DNA of 64,000 nucleotides from Thermomonas sp. (lineage in GTDB: Bacteria > Pseudomonadota > Gammaproteobacteria > Xanthomonadales > Xanthomonadaceae). Of this stretch, positions 55,978-63,854 are shown piece after piece (the stretch's first letter is position 1; every line of letters begins with the position of its first letter). The notes below the pieces were generated by a model. That model was not told where the DNA came from, ran no database searches, and was given only the letters and a program-made list of their open reading frames with translations. Made by a program: the position numbers and the translations under genes. Location: assembly GCF_023953935.1 (NCBI RefSeq), contig NZ_JAMLIW010000003.1:228200-292199 (forward strand). Direction: 5' to 3'.

Positions 55978-57558
55978 TCAGGCGGCCTTGGCGGTTTCGG
56001 CCGGGGCCGAGTGGCGGATCAGGTGATCGAAGGCCGACAGCGCGGCGGTGGAGCCGCCGCCCATGGCGATGGCAATCTGCTTGAACGGCTCGGTGGTGGC
56101 ATCGCCGGCGGCGAACACCCCCGGCAGGTTGGTGCGGCCGGCTGCGTCGATCACGATTTCCCCGCGCGGTGAGAGCGCTACGGTGCGCTGCAGCCATTCG
56201 GTGTTGGGCAGCAATCCAATTTGCACGAATACACCGCCCAGATCCAGCTCATGCGCCTGGCCACTGTGGCGATCGGTGTAGCGCAGGCCGGTGAGCTTGC
56301 TGCCGTCACCCAGCATCGCGGTGGTCTGCGCGTTCAGGCGGACGGCGGTGTTGGGCAGGCTGCGCAGCTTGCGCTGCAACACCTCGTCGGCGCGCAGCTT
56401 GCCGTCGAATTCCAGCACCGTCACATGGTCGACCACGCCGGCCAGATCGATCGCCGCTTCGATCCCGGAGTTGCCGCCGCCGATCACCGCCACCTTCCTG
56501 CCCTTGAACAGCGGACCGTCGCAGTGCGGGCAGTAGGTGACGCCCTTGGTGCGGTAGTCGGCTTCGCCGGGCACGCCGGTCTGGCGCCAACGCGCGCCGG
56601 GGGCGAGGATCACGGCCTTGGCGCGCAGGGTGGCGCCGCTTTCGAGCTCGATTCCCGTCAGCGCATCCGCCGCGGCTGCCGGATGCAGCGCCTTGGCGCG
56701 CTGGGCGGTGATCACCTCGACGCCATAACTGCGCACATGCGCCTCCAGCGCCGCGGCCAGCTTCGGGCCTTCGGTGTATTCCACCGACGGGAAGTTCTCG
56801 ATCGACAGGGTGTCCTGCACCTGGCCGCCGAAACGCTCGGCGACCAAGCCGGTACGGATGCCCTTGCGCGCGGCGTAGATCGCCGCCGCCGCGCCCGCCG
56901 GGCCGCCACCGACGATCAGGACATCATAGGGTTCCCGTTCATTCAAGGCCTCCGCCACCCGCGCCGCTGCGCCAGTATCGAGCTTGGCGAGGATCTGTTC
57001 GACGCTCATCCGCCCGGCATCAAATTCCTCGCCATTCAAGTAGACCGTCGGCACGGACAGGATTTGCCTGGCAGCCACTTCTTCCTCGAACAGCGCGCCG
57101 TCGATGGCGACATGGCGAATGCGCGGATTCAGCACGCTCATCATGTTCAGCGCCTGCACGGTATCCGGGCAGCTCTGGCAATGCAGCGACATGTAGGTTT
57201 CGAACTGGAAGTCGCCTGGCAGTGCGCGCACCTGCGCGGCCAGCGCCTCGTCCAGCTTCATCGGATGGCCGCCCACGTGCAGCAACGCCAGCACCAGCGA
57301 GGTGAATTCGTGGCCGAGCGGAATGCCAGCGAAGGCGACGGCGATCTCGGTGCCGGTGCGGCGGATTTCGAACGAAGGCCGGCGCGGGGCATTGCCTTCG
57401 ACGCGGCTGATCTTCGGCGACAGTGCGGCGATTTCGCTAAGCAAATCGTCCAGCTCGCGTGCCGCTTCCGATGCGTCCAGCGAGGCCGCCAGGGTGATCG
57501 GAAACTGGAGCTTTTCCAGATAGGCGGCCAGTTGGTTCTTGAGCGAGGTGTCCAGCAT
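55978..57558 (-). CDS. ahpF: Alkyl hydroperoxide reductase subunit F
   Basis: Flavoprotein that passes electrons from NADH to AhpC. ATG 57558, preceded by AAGGAGACC, gives 526 residues (E. coli 521). N-terminal tandem thioredoxin-like domain with C127 and C130 (His-Cys-Gln-Ser-Cys-Pro), FAD site Gly-Gly-Gly-Pro-Ala-Gly near 217-222, and redox pair C343/C346 (Tyr-Cys-Pro-His-Cys-Asp-Gly). NADH site Gly-Gly-Gly-Asn-Ser-Gly-Ile-Glu. It lies 152 bases after ahpC. Confidence 0.97.
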   Translation of the reverse strand: MLDTSLKNQLAAYLEKLQFPITLAASLDASEAARELDDLLSEIAALSPKISRVEGNAPRRPSFEIRRTGTEIAVAFAGIPLGHEFTSLVLALLHVGGHPMKLDEALAAQVRALPGDFQFETYMSLHCQSCPDTVQALNMMSVLNPRIRHVAIDGALFEEEVAARQILSVPTVYLNGEEFDAGRMSVEQILAKLDTGAAARVAEALNEREPYDVLIVGGGPAGAAAAIYAARKGIRTGLVAERFGGQVQDTLSIENFPSVEYTEGPKLAAALEAHVRSYGVEVITAQRAKALHPAAAADALTGIELESGATLRAKAVILAPGARWRQTGVPGEADYRTKGVTYCPHCDGPLFKGRKVAVIGGGNSGIEAAIDLAGVVDHVTVLEFDGKLRADEVLQRKLRSLPNTAVRLNAQTTAMLGDGSKLTGLRYTDRHSGQAHELDLGGVFVQIGLLPNTEWLQRTVALSPRGEIVIDAAGRTNLPGVFAAGDATTEPFKQIAIAMGGGSTAALSAFDHLIRHSAPAETAKAA

Positions 57559-57670
57559 CGTGGTCTCCTTCAGGCGCAGGACGTTGTCCCGCGTGGCAGT
57601 CGGGGGCGCTTGAAAAGGGTTGCGGGAAGTCGGCTTCGAACACGGGGTGCTGGGCGCCGCATTCCCGCAG

Positions 57671-57691
57671 CCCTCTCCGGAATGGAGAGGG
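57671..57691. promoter_or_regulatory. Hairpin between ahpC and ahpF
   Basis: CCCTCTCC and GGAGAGGG form a perfect 8-bp stem around a 5-base loop, 20 bases after the ahpC stop. No T run follows, so it is more likely an RNA-stability or partial termination element that lets ahpC be expressed above ahpF. The rest of the 152-base gap shows nothing else. Confidence 0.45.
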
Positions 57692-57710
57692 TGCGAACGC
57701 GCTGTGGCGG

Positions 57711-58274
57711 TCAGATCTTGCCGACCAGATCCAGCGACGGGGTGATGGTCTTGGCGCCTTCCTTCCACTTGGCCGGGCAGACTTCGTTCGGGTGGCTGGC
57801 GACGAACTGCGCGGCCTTGAGCTTGCGCAGGGTTTCGCTGACATCGCGGGCGATCGCGTTGTCGTGCACTTCCATGGTCTTGATGGTGCCGCTGGGGTCG
57901 ATCACGAAGGTGCCGCGCAGGGCGAGTCCGGCTTCCGGGATATGCACACCGAACATGTTGGTCAGCGCATGGGTGGGATCGCCGACCAGCGGGAACTGCG
58001 CCTTGCCCACCGCCGGGCTGGTTTCGTGCCAGACCTTGTGGCTGAAGTGGGTGTCGGTGGTGACGATGTAGACCTCGGCGCCGGCCTTCTGGAACTCGGC
58101 ATAATGCTCGGCGGCGTCTTCGATTTCGGTCGGGCAATTGAAGGTGAAGGCGGCCGGCATGAAGATCATCACCGACCACTTGCCCTTGAGATCGGCATCG
58201 GTGACCTGGATGAACTTGCCGTTATGGAAGGCGTCGGCCTTGAAGGGCTGGACTTGGGTATTGATCAGGGACAT
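57711..58274 (-). CDS. ahpC: Alkyl hydroperoxide reductase subunit C (2-Cys peroxiredoxin)
   Basis: Reduces H2O2 and organic hydroperoxides. 187 residues from ATG 58274, identical in length to E. coli AhpC. Peroxidatic C47 in Phe-Thr-Phe-Asn-Cys-Pro-Thr-Glu and resolving C167 in Asn-Glu-Val-Cys-Pro-Ala-Lys-Trp. Ribosome site GGAGAAG. Expression should be OxyR-driven from the operator at 58356-58392. The 5' untranslated region carries a (GGTTGG)4 array. Confidence 0.97.
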   Translation of the reverse strand: MSLINTQVQPFKADAFHNGKFIQVTDADLKGKWSVMIFMPAAFTFNCPTEIEDAAEHYAEFQKAGAEVYIVTTDTHFSHKVWHETSPAVGKAQFPLVGDPTHALTNMFGVHIPEAGLALRGTFVIDPSGTIKTMEVHDNAIARDVSETLRKLKAAQFVASHPNEVCPAKWKEGAKTITPSLDLVGKI

Positions 58275-58286
58275 TTCACTTCTCCA

Positions 58287-58310
58287 GGTTGGGGTTGGGG
58301 TTGGGGTTGG
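58287..58310. repeat. Hexamer tandem repeat (GGTTGG)4 in the ahpC leader
   Basis: Four perfect GGTTGG units end 12 bases before the ahpC start and abut its ribosome site. The G-rich strand (plus) is the template for ahpC and has runs of four Gs that could fold as a G-quadruplex. Confidence 0.8.
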
Positions 58311-58355
58311 AATTGCGAACACATGCAGGTTAGGCAGAATTGATAGATAAGTGAA

Positions 58356-58392
58356 ATCGTTTGTTTTTATCATATAGATAGATATCAGCTAT
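58356..58392 (-). promoter_or_regulatory. OxyR operator upstream of ahpC
   Basis: The OxyR consensus is two ATAGnTnnnAnCTAT motifs separated by 7 bases. Site 58378-58392 reads ATAGATATCAGCTAT, matching all ten fixed positions. Exactly 7 bases away, 58356-58370 reads ATCGTTTGTTTTTAT and matches seven of ten. This suits a tetramer site about 80-120 bases before the ahpC ATG, in the ahpC-prmC divergent gap. Confidence 0.85.
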
Positions 58393-58441
58393 CAACTATC
58401 TCTGCCTGAACGGGCGGCAGCCTTGCGGGTACCATCCCTGC

Positions 58442-59296
58442 ATGCAGACCCCGGACAATTCATTGCGCGCACGGCTTGCGCAGGCGCGCAGCCGGATCGA
58501 TGCCGCCGATGCGGAAATCCTGCTGGCACACGTCCTCGGCCAGCCGCGCAGCTGGCTGATCGCGCATGGAGAGGCGGTGCCGAGCCACGGGCAGGCGGCG
58601 GCATTCGACCGCTTGCTGGAACGCCGGGAGGCGGGCGAGCCGGTGGCCTATCTGACCGGTACCCGCGGTTTCTGGACGTTGGAGCTGGCGGTCACGCCGG
58701 CCACTCTGGTGCCGCGCCCGGAAACCGAATTGCTGGTCGAACAGGCCTTGGCGAAGATTCCCGCCGATGTTGCGTGGCGCTTGGCGGATCTGGGCACCGG
58801 CAGCGGTGCGATCGCGCTGGCGCTGGCCAGGGAGCGCCCGCGCGCACAGGTGCTGGCCACCGACCTGAGTGAAGAAGCGCTGGCGGTGGCGCTTGGCAAT
58901 GCGGCGCGCAACGGCATCGACAACGTCGAATTCCGCGCCGGCAGCTGGCTGGCGCCGCTGGCTGGCGAAAGTTTCGATTTGATCGCCAGCAACCCGCCGT
59001 ATGTCGCCGACGGCGACCCGCACCTCGCCCAGGGCGACCTGCGCTTCGAGCCGGCGCTGGCGCTGTCCTGCGGCAGCGATGGGCTGAACGCGATCCGCGG
59101 GATCGTCGCGGATGCGCCGCCCCTGCTGCGCGCCGGCGGCTGGCTGCTGCTGGAGCACGGGCTGGATCAGGGCGCGGCGGTGCGCGCGCTGCTGGTCGCG
59201 GCGGGCTTCGTCGGGGTCGAAACCGCACGCGATCTGGAAGGCCGCGAGCGGGTGACGCTGGGGCAGCGACCGCGGGAGCGCGCCGCAGCGGCGTAA
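58442..59296 (+). CDS. prmC: Peptide chain release factor N5-glutamine methyltransferase PrmC
   Basis: Methylates the GGQ glutamine of RF1 and RF2. 284 residues (E. coli 277). An N-terminal helical domain is followed by a SAM site ([11 protein letters not shown]) and the catalytic Ser-Asn-Pro-Pro-Tyr-Val. It is divergent from ahpC. prfA is not adjacent. A short repeat end (CTCCTGCAGTGCGCTTCTAC, 59325-59345) follows before pip. Confidence 0.94.
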   Translation: MQTPDNSLRARLAQARSRIDAADAEILLAHVLGQPRSWLIAHGEAVPSHGQAAAFDRLLERREAGEPVAYLTGTRGFWTLELAVTPATLVPRPETELLVEQALAKIPADVAWRLADLGTGSGAIALALARERPRAQVLATDLSEEALAVALGNAARNGIDNVEFRAGSWLAPLAGESFDLIASNPPYVADGDPHLAQGDLRFEPALALSCGSDGLNAIRGIVADAPPLLRAGGWLLLEHGLDQGAAVRALLVAAGFVGVETARDLEGRERVTLGQRPRERAAAA

Positions 59297-59378
59297 TCCG
59301 GCGTGGGGCCGTCGAAAGTGATCGCTCTCCTGCAGTGCGCTTCTACAATGGGGAACCCGAATCCCAGGGAGGTGTCCC

Positions 59379-60323
59379 ATGCGCACGCTGTATCCCGAAA
59401 TCACGCCGTACCAGACCGGTACGCTGGCCGTGGACGATCGCCACACCCTGTATTGGGAGCAGTGCGGCAACCCCGACGGCAAGCCGGTGGTGCTGCTGCA
59501 CGGCGGGCCGGGCGGCGGCTGCAGCGACAACATGCGCCGCTTCCACGATCCGGCCAAGTACCGGATCATCCTGTTCGACCAGCGCGGCGCCGGCCGCAGC
59601 ACCCCGCACGCCGATCTGATCGACAACACCACCTGGGATCTGGTCGCGGACATCGAGAAATTGCGCGAGCACCTCGCCGTCGAGCGCTGGCAGGTATTCG
59701 GCGGCAGCTGGGGCTCGACGCTCGCCCTGGCCTATGCCGAAACCCATCCGCAGCGTGTCACCGAGCTGGTGCTGCGCGGCATCTTCCTGCTGCGGCGCTG
59801 GGAGCTGGAGTGGTTCTATCAGGAAGGCACCTCGCGGCTGTTCCCGGATGCCTGGCAGCATTACATCGAAGCGATCCCGGAAGTGGAGCGCGCCGACCTG
59901 ATCTCGGCCTTCCACCGCCGCCTGACCTCGGACGACAGTGCGGTGCGGCTGGCGGCGGCGCGCGCCTGGGCAATCTGGGAAGGCGGCACCAGCTACCTCG
60001 AAATTCCGCCCGACTATGCCGACACCCACGGCGATGCCGAATTCGCGCTGGCGTTCGCGCGGATCGAAAATCACTACTTCGTCAACGGCGGCTTCTTCGA
60101 GGTGGAAGGCCAGTTGCTGCGCGATGCCCACAGGATCGCCGAGATCCCTGGAGTAATCGTGCACGGCCGCTATGACGTGGTCTGCCCGGTGCAAAATGCC
60201 TTTGATCTGCACGCGGTTTGGCCGCAAGGCGAGCTGCGCATTTCCCCGCACTCCGGGCATTCGATGTTCGAGGCGGAAAACACCGCTGCGCTGGTCGAAG
60301 CGACCGACCGATTTACTGATTGA
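59379..60323 (+). CDS. pip: Proline iminopeptidase
   Basis: Alpha/beta-hydrolase (family S33) that removes N-terminal proline from peptides, in the cytosol. 314 residues, close to the 313 typical of Xanthomonas Pip. Oxyanion His-Gly-Gly-Pro-Gly-Gly near 41-46; nucleophile S110 in Gly-Gly-Ser-Trp-Gly; catalytic Asp in His-Gly-Arg-Tyr-Asp and His in Ser-Gly-His-Ser. Ribosome site GGGAGG. Three palindromic repeats follow its stop. Confidence 0.94.
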   Translation: MRTLYPEITPYQTGTLAVDDRHTLYWEQCGNPDGKPVVLLHGGPGGGCSDNMRRFHDPAKYRIILFDQRGAGRSTPHADLIDNTTWDLVADIEKLREHLAVERWQVFGGSWGSTLALAYAETHPQRVTELVLRGIFLLRRWELEWFYQEGTSRLFPDAWQHYIEAIPEVERADLISAFHRRLTSDDSAVRLAAARAWAIWEGGTSYLEIPPDYADTHGDAEFALAFARIENHYFVNGGFFEVEGQLLRDAHRIAEIPGVIVHGRYDVVCPVQNAFDLHAVWPQGELRISPHSGHSMFEAENTAALVEATDRFTD

Positions 60324-60352
60324 TCGAACGCGGGGAACGCTTGTCAGGTTTT

Positions 60353-60453
60353 CCTTCTCCCCGCTGCGCGGGGAGTCGTGCTTGTTTCTTCCTTCTCCCC
60401 GCTGCGCGGGGAGTCACGCTTTCTTTCCTTCTCCCCGCTGGGCGGGGAGAAGG
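60353..60453. repeat. Three tandem palindromic repeats (CTTCTCCCCGC...GCGGGGAG type) after pip
   Basis: Copies at 60353-60375, 60391-60413 and 60427-60453 share CCTTCTCCCCGCTG followed by CGCGGGGAG or GGCGGGGAGAAGG. Each is a 7-9 bp hairpin, spaced about 37 bases apart. The rest of the 197-base gap (to 60520) continues with GGCGCGAAGCGCCGGATGAGG, another known companion of this repeat type. They lie between convergent genes and may act as a bidirectional transcript end. Confidence 0.75.
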
Positions 60454-60520
60454 TGGCGCGAAGCGCCGGATGAGGGGCACCCGGATGCCGGATGCGGGGC
60501 GCCCGGAGGCCGCTGGCGAG

Positions 60521-61063
60521 CTATCCCACCGCGCTGCCGTCCGGATTGCGTTCGATCATCCACAGTCCGGCCCACAGCTTGAGGTCCAGCTCGTAGCCTT
60601 CGGCCTGCTTTTGCATCAGCCACTGCGGCACCTGTGCGCGCGGGATCGCGTGGACGACGATGTTTTCATCGTCCACCCCGCCGCCGGCGCCGACCCGGAC
60701 CAGATCGCGGGCGCGCACGAAGGCGATGCGCTCGTTGCTCATGCCGGCGCTGGTCGGGCCGGTGAGCAGCACGTCCACGCGCCCCGGTGACCAGCCGGTT
60801 TCCTCGATCAGTTCGCGGCGCGCGGCTTCGACCAGTGAGTCCTCGGCGCGGTCATCCCCCACCAGCCCGGCCGGCATCTCGATCGTGCGGGCGCCCAGCG
60901 GCACCCGATACTGTTCGACGAACAACACATCATCGGCAGGCGTGACGGCGATCACGATCACCGCCATGCCCTGGCCGTGGGTGCGCTCGCACGATTCCCA
61001 GGTCCCGATCCGCACCAGCCGCAGCCAGCGGCCTTCGAACAAGGTCTGTTTCAGATTTCCCAT
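60521..61063 (-). CDS. Nudix hydrolase (NudF/ADP-ribose pyrophosphatase-like)
   Basis: 180 residues. The box is Gly-Leu-Val-Gly-Asp-Asp-Arg-Ala-Glu-Asp-Ser-Leu-Val-Glu-Ala-Ala-Arg-Arg-Glu-Leu followed by Ile-Glu-Glu-Thr-Gly, preceded by Glu-Met-Pro-Ala, as in ADP-sugar hydrolases. The first Glu of the canonical Gx5Ex7REUXEE box appears as Asp (Asp-Ser-Leu), a conservative change, but the catalytic Arg-Glu-Leu-x-Glu-Glu is intact. Substrate not assigned. It is downstream of the exonuclease gene, separated by a 97-base inverted repeat. Confidence 0.85.
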   Translation of the reverse strand: MGNLKQTLFEGRWLRLVRIGTWESCERTHGQGMAVIVIAVTPADDVLFVEQYRVPLGARTIEMPAGLVGDDRAEDSLVEAARRELIEETGWSPGRVDVLLTGPTSAGMSNERIAFVRARDLVRVGAGGGVDDENIVVHAIPRAQVPQWLMQKQAEGYELDLKLWAGLWMIERNPDGSAVG

Positions 61064-61113
61064 GTCGTGATGCTAGCGCAGGCGGATGGCGAAAATGAGG
61101 AGAGAAAGGAGTT

Positions 61114-61210
61114 GCCCGCCAGAGCGTGGTTCGAGCGCGCCATGGATGGCGCGCGGCCGCGCATCGGAGCCGGACGCGGAGCCTAAGCGGCGAACCACGC
61201 TCTGGCGGGC
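61114..61210. repeat. Inverted repeat, 20-bp perfect arms with internal palindrome
   Basis: Arms GCCCGCCAGAGCGTGGTTCG (61114-61133) and its exact reverse complement (61191-61210) enclose a perfect 20-bp palindrome GCGCGCCATGGATGGCGCGC (61135-61154) and a short spacer. It fills the gap between the exonuclease stop and the Nudix start. Form and nesting resemble the element at 32254-32365, though the sequence differs. Confidence 0.8.
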
Positions 61211-61235
61211 AGCGCCTGTGCGCGATGGCAATCGT

Positions 61236-62129
61236 TCAAGCGGATAGTCCAGCCGCCTCGGTCAGCCGCTTGCGGGTGAACTCTCCGAATCCCAGCCAGT
61301 TCGCCAGCGCGTCAAGTTCCTCGCCGTCGCCCTGCCGCCGCGCGAAGCCGCCCTCCGGCAGCGGCGCATCCAGTGCGATGGTGGTCAGCTGTCGCCACAG
61401 CAGCACCTGCGGTTGCTGCTCGCGCAGGCGCGCGGCCATCTGCGCCGCACCGCGCAGGCGCAGGAAAGGCACCTCGTCGACTCGCTCCAGCAAAGCGTCC
61501 AAGGTTTCGAAATGGCCCAGCAGGACTGCGGCAGACTTCGGCCCGATCCCGCTGACGCCGGGGATGTTGTCCACCGCGTCGCCAGCCAGCGCGAGGTAAT
61601 CCGGAATCTGCTCGGCGCGCACTCCGTGCCGCGCCTTGACGCCGGCCTCGCCCCAGCGCTGGCCCTTGGCGAAATCGTACTGTTCGTCGCCTGCGCGCAG
61701 CAGCTGCGAGAGATCCTTGTCGGCGGACACGATGACGCTGCGAAAGCCCTGGCCGCGCTGCGCGTGCGCGGCGCTGCCGATCAGGTCATCGGCCTCGTAT
61801 TCGGGATGGGCCAGCGTCACCAGCCCCAGCGCCTGGCACAGCGCCTTGCACCAGGCGAACTGGCGCTTGAGCTCCGGCGGCGCCGGGTCGCGGTTGGCCT
61901 TGTAGGCCGGGTACAGCGCGTGGCGGAAATTGCTGCCCAGGCTCTCGTCGAAGGCGATGGCGATGTGCTGCGGACGTTCGCGCTCCAGCAGTTCCAGCAG
62001 GAAGCGCGCGAAGCCGTGCACCGCATGGGTCGGCCAGCCGTCTTCGTCGCGGAAGTCATCCGGCATCGAATGCCAGGCCCGGAACACGTAGAGCGAAGCA
62101 TCGACGAGGTGGAGAGTGGGCGCGGACAT
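61236..62129 (-). CDS. Stand-alone 5'-3' exonuclease (Xni/PolA N-domain family)
   Basis: 297 residues from ATG 62129 (a TTG one codon upstream is the alternative). PIN/FEN-type nuclease with His-Leu-Val-Asp-Ala-Ser near the start, Ala-Phe-Asp-Glu, Tyr-Glu-Ala-Asp-Asp-Leu-Ile-Gly, Ser-Ala-Asp-Lys-Asp-Leu-Ser-Gln-Leu and the helix-hairpin-helix Asp-Asn-Ile-Pro-Gly-Val-Ser-Gly-Ile-Gly-Pro-Lys. It equals the 5'-nuclease domain of DNA polymerase I without polymerase. E. coli Xni (251 aa) is shorter and lacks some metal-binding residues; this copy seems to keep most, so true exonuclease activity is likely. Role: flap processing or Okazaki maturation. Confidence 0.88.
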   Translation of the reverse strand: MSAPTLHLVDASLYVFRAWHSMPDDFRDEDGWPTHAVHGFARFLLELLERERPQHIAIAFDESLGSNFRHALYPAYKANRDPAPPELKRQFAWCKALCQALGLVTLAHPEYEADDLIGSAAHAQRGQGFRSVIVSADKDLSQLLRAGDEQYDFAKGQRWGEAGVKARHGVRAEQIPDYLALAGDAVDNIPGVSGIGPKSAAVLLGHFETLDALLERVDEVPFLRLRGAAQMAARLREQQPQVLLWRQLTTIALDAPLPEGGFARRQGDGEELDALANWLGFGEFTRKRLTEAAGLSA

Positions 62130-62188
62130 CAAGGCATTGTAGGTGCATGCCGGAGGCGGAACGCCTTCCCGGTGCTTGCGTCAGCGCC

Positions 62189-62280
62189 GGGGGGGGGGGG
62201 GGGGGGCCCCACCCGCCCCCGCCGGGCCCCCCGGGCCCGGCGGTTGGGGTTGGGTGGGGTGGTATGGGGCGGCGCCCCGT
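62189..62280. other. 18-G homopolymer and G/C low-complexity block; possible assembly junction
   Basis: Eighteen consecutive Gs (62189-62206) run into alternating C and G blocks (62207-62241) and then GGTTGGGG-type sequence (62242-62262). Neither side reads as coding. Everything downstream is less GC-rich and has a different gene style. Such a run is characteristic of two-colour sequencing artefacts, but a real G-tract cannot be excluded. Confidence 0.6.
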
Positions 62281-62563
62281 CCTCCCCTTATCGATATTCA
62301 AAAAATCAAAGCAACAAGCAATCGCGTATCCATGCGCTTCGCGCGACGATATCGCGAGCGAGGGCCGCCACACACAAGCGACCAAGTGGTAGATTGGAAG
62401 ATGCTGTTCATCCGGCACAGGTTCGTGCCCGATAAGCCAATTCGCCGCTTCGGAGGCTTTGGCACCTGCTCGGCCTTTAGCGCTTGACGTCATTTGCCAG
62501 CTGTGAGGCAATGATTGTGCGGCGCTTCTCGCCGAGACAATCCATCAAAAGAAAGTACGGCTC
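62281..62563. other. Stretch without a supported gene
   Basis: Between the G/C block and the next ORF I see no convincing coding frame, RNA gene or attachment site. A short frame from ATG 62511 lacks a ribosome site and family features. The composition is visibly nearer 50-55 percent GC than the rest of the window. Confidence 0.4.
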
Positions 62564-62959
62564 ATGGAAGCCTTGCAAGCCTTGGTGCTGACGAACGTTC
62601 AATTGCGCGAGATGCTGACGGATGCGGCGAAACAAGGGGCCCTGCTCGCCGTCCAAGACCTCCGCGCTGAACTTCACCAATCTCCAGACGACGCTACGCT
62701 CCAAAAGCTCCGCGCCTACCTGGCCGATCCCGCATCCCTGCCCAATCCGCACGAGCATTGGGCCCATGCGGGGCTGATCCGCCAGATCCAGTTGACGGCT
62801 CGCAACAAACCGAAATCGACGGCGTGGTTCATGAAGTTCCAGAAACTTACCGGCCTCGTCGGCTGTCAGACCCGCTCGAGTCCCGCGTTCGGCCGACGCC
62901 GGGAATGGCGGTTTTCCGATATCAAGCTGGCATGGGGCGCGTATTACCGTAGCGGGTGA
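62564..62959 (+). CDS. Hypothetical protein
   Basis: Not recognised. 131 residues. The N-terminal half is helical and hydrophilic (Leu-Arg-Glu-Met-Leu-Thr-Asp-Ala-Ala and a Leu-Gln-Lys-Leu-Arg-Ala-Tyr-Leu-Ala-Asp helix). The C-terminal half is strongly basic and Trp/Phe-containing (Phe-Gly-Arg-Arg-Arg-Glu-Trp-Arg-Phe), as in small DNA-binding proteins. The ribosome site (AAAGAAAG) is weak. It is the largest ORF after the low-complexity block and may be a foreign or cargo gene. Confidence 0.45.
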   Translation: MEALQALVLTNVQLREMLTDAAKQGALLAVQDLRAELHQSPDDATLQKLRAYLADPASLPNPHEHWAHAGLIRQIQLTARNKPKSTAWFMKFQKLTGLVGCQTRSSPAFGRRREWRFSDIKLAWGAYYRSG

Positions 62960-63134
62960 AAAGGCGTCAATTTCCGAAGGTCAGGCAACGTCGGCATTTA
63001 GGCTGACTTTGCGGATTCACGATTCGCGCCAGCGTGGCAGAGCAGGCCCGAAAATCCTCGGCAAACCGCCCAAGAATCAGCTATTTAGCGTCTTGGCGCT
63101 TACTGGCTTGCGTCGTCCGCGCTACGACGATGAA

Positions 63135-63221
63135 ATGCGGGGGCCGTTGGTGGCACTGATGCTGATCACGATATGCATGACGATCTGTGCCTTTGTTTTG
63201 GTAGCGTGGGATGAAGGATAA
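63135..63221 (+). CDS. Possible single-pass micro-protein
   Basis: From ATG 63135 the frame encodes 28 residues, nearly all one hydrophobic helix (Leu-Val-Ala-Leu-Met-Leu-Ile-Thr-Ile-Cys-Met-Thr-Ile-Cys) ending Ala-Trp-Asp-Glu-Gly. The longer upstream frame from 63009 is Arg/Gly-rich and unlikely. No strong ribosome site. A 6-bp hairpin (CGTCGG/CCGACG) lies at 63222-63242. Confidence 0.3.
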   Translation: MRGPLVALMLITICMTICAFVLVAWDEG

Positions 63222-63274
63222 GCGTCGGCTCTTGCATCCGACGATTTCGGCGCAATCCATCAGATTGCTCGATT

Positions 63275-63526
63275 CTAAAATGGACAGATGCAATCGAACG
63301 CGTCGGATTGTGCCGCTTCGATCGTAGGGTAAGGGCCGCAAATGATGGGCGCCGCACCGTGGCGCTCGATATACTGCATACGCCAACCGTTCTGCGTGCT
63401 TCTTACCTGGGCTTGCGCTCCCGCGTGTTCGATCTGCCAGACACCATCCTCAATGAGTTTCCACTGAGGCTGTCGGCGCTGGAATGGTCTGCCACAAAGG
63501 ATTAGCAACGTTTTTGCCAACCTCAT
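63275..63526 (-). CDS. Hypothetical small protein
   Basis: Not recognised. 83 residues from ATG 63526. Likely a small beta-rich domain: Trp-Lys-Leu-Ile-Glu-Asp-Gly-Val-Trp-Gln-Ile, then Ala-Gln-Val-Arg-Ser, then Gly-Trp-Arg-Met-Gln-Tyr-Ile, with Pro-Tyr-Pro-Thr-Ile-Glu-Ala-Ala-Gln near the end, as in proteins with a two- to three-strand sheet and a helix. Ends Cys-Ile-Cys-Pro-Phe. The frame is coherent in amino-acid composition, which supports coding. Confidence 0.45.
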   Translation of the reverse strand: MRLAKTLLILCGRPFQRRQPQWKLIEDGVWQIEHAGAQAQVRSTQNGWRMQYIERHGAAPIICGPYPTIEAAQSDAFDCICPF

Positions 63527-63582
63527 GACAATTCAAGCCACATCTTGTGAACATACGGTTGATCGGAGGGTCTCCTGCGGCT

Positions 63583-63729
63583 TCAGAGCGGCCAGCCGTA
63601 GCGGCCAAAGGCGACCGCCGCCAGAACAAGGACCAACGGAAAAAGCAGATCGAACAACCAGCCAAGCACGGGCTTCGGCTTCCCGCGTTCCACTCGCCGA
63701 TCGTAGTCCGTGCCGAGATTCTTCGTCAT
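63583..63729 (-). CDS. Small membrane protein, hypothetical
   Basis: 48 residues from ATG 63729 (Met-Thr-Lys-Asn-Leu-Gly-Thr-Asp-Tyr-Asp-Arg-Arg), preceded by GGAAGG ten bases before. A charged N-terminus is followed by a single transmembrane helix at about 22-42 and ends Gly-Arg-Tyr-Gly-Trp-Pro-Leu. No family recognised. The good ribosome site and positive-inside charge pattern support expression. Between 63769 and 63854 nothing else is evident. Confidence 0.45.
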   Translation of the reverse strand: MTKNLGTDYDRRVERGKPKPVLGWLFDLLFPLVLVLAAVAFGRYGWPL

Positions 63730-63854
63730 CTTGGTGAACCTTCCAATGCTTGGAATAGTGACATTCAAGGGTTAATGGAGAATTTCACAGTTTAACGTTG
63801 TGCGGGCAATGGTGCATCCTTGAAACCGCGCGGATGGTTTCTGTGGCGCTTCCA

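Noticed and set aside
60353-60453. CRISPR-like array
   Set aside because: Only three copies, spacers of about 14 bases, repeats are self-complementary hairpins and no cas genes are near.
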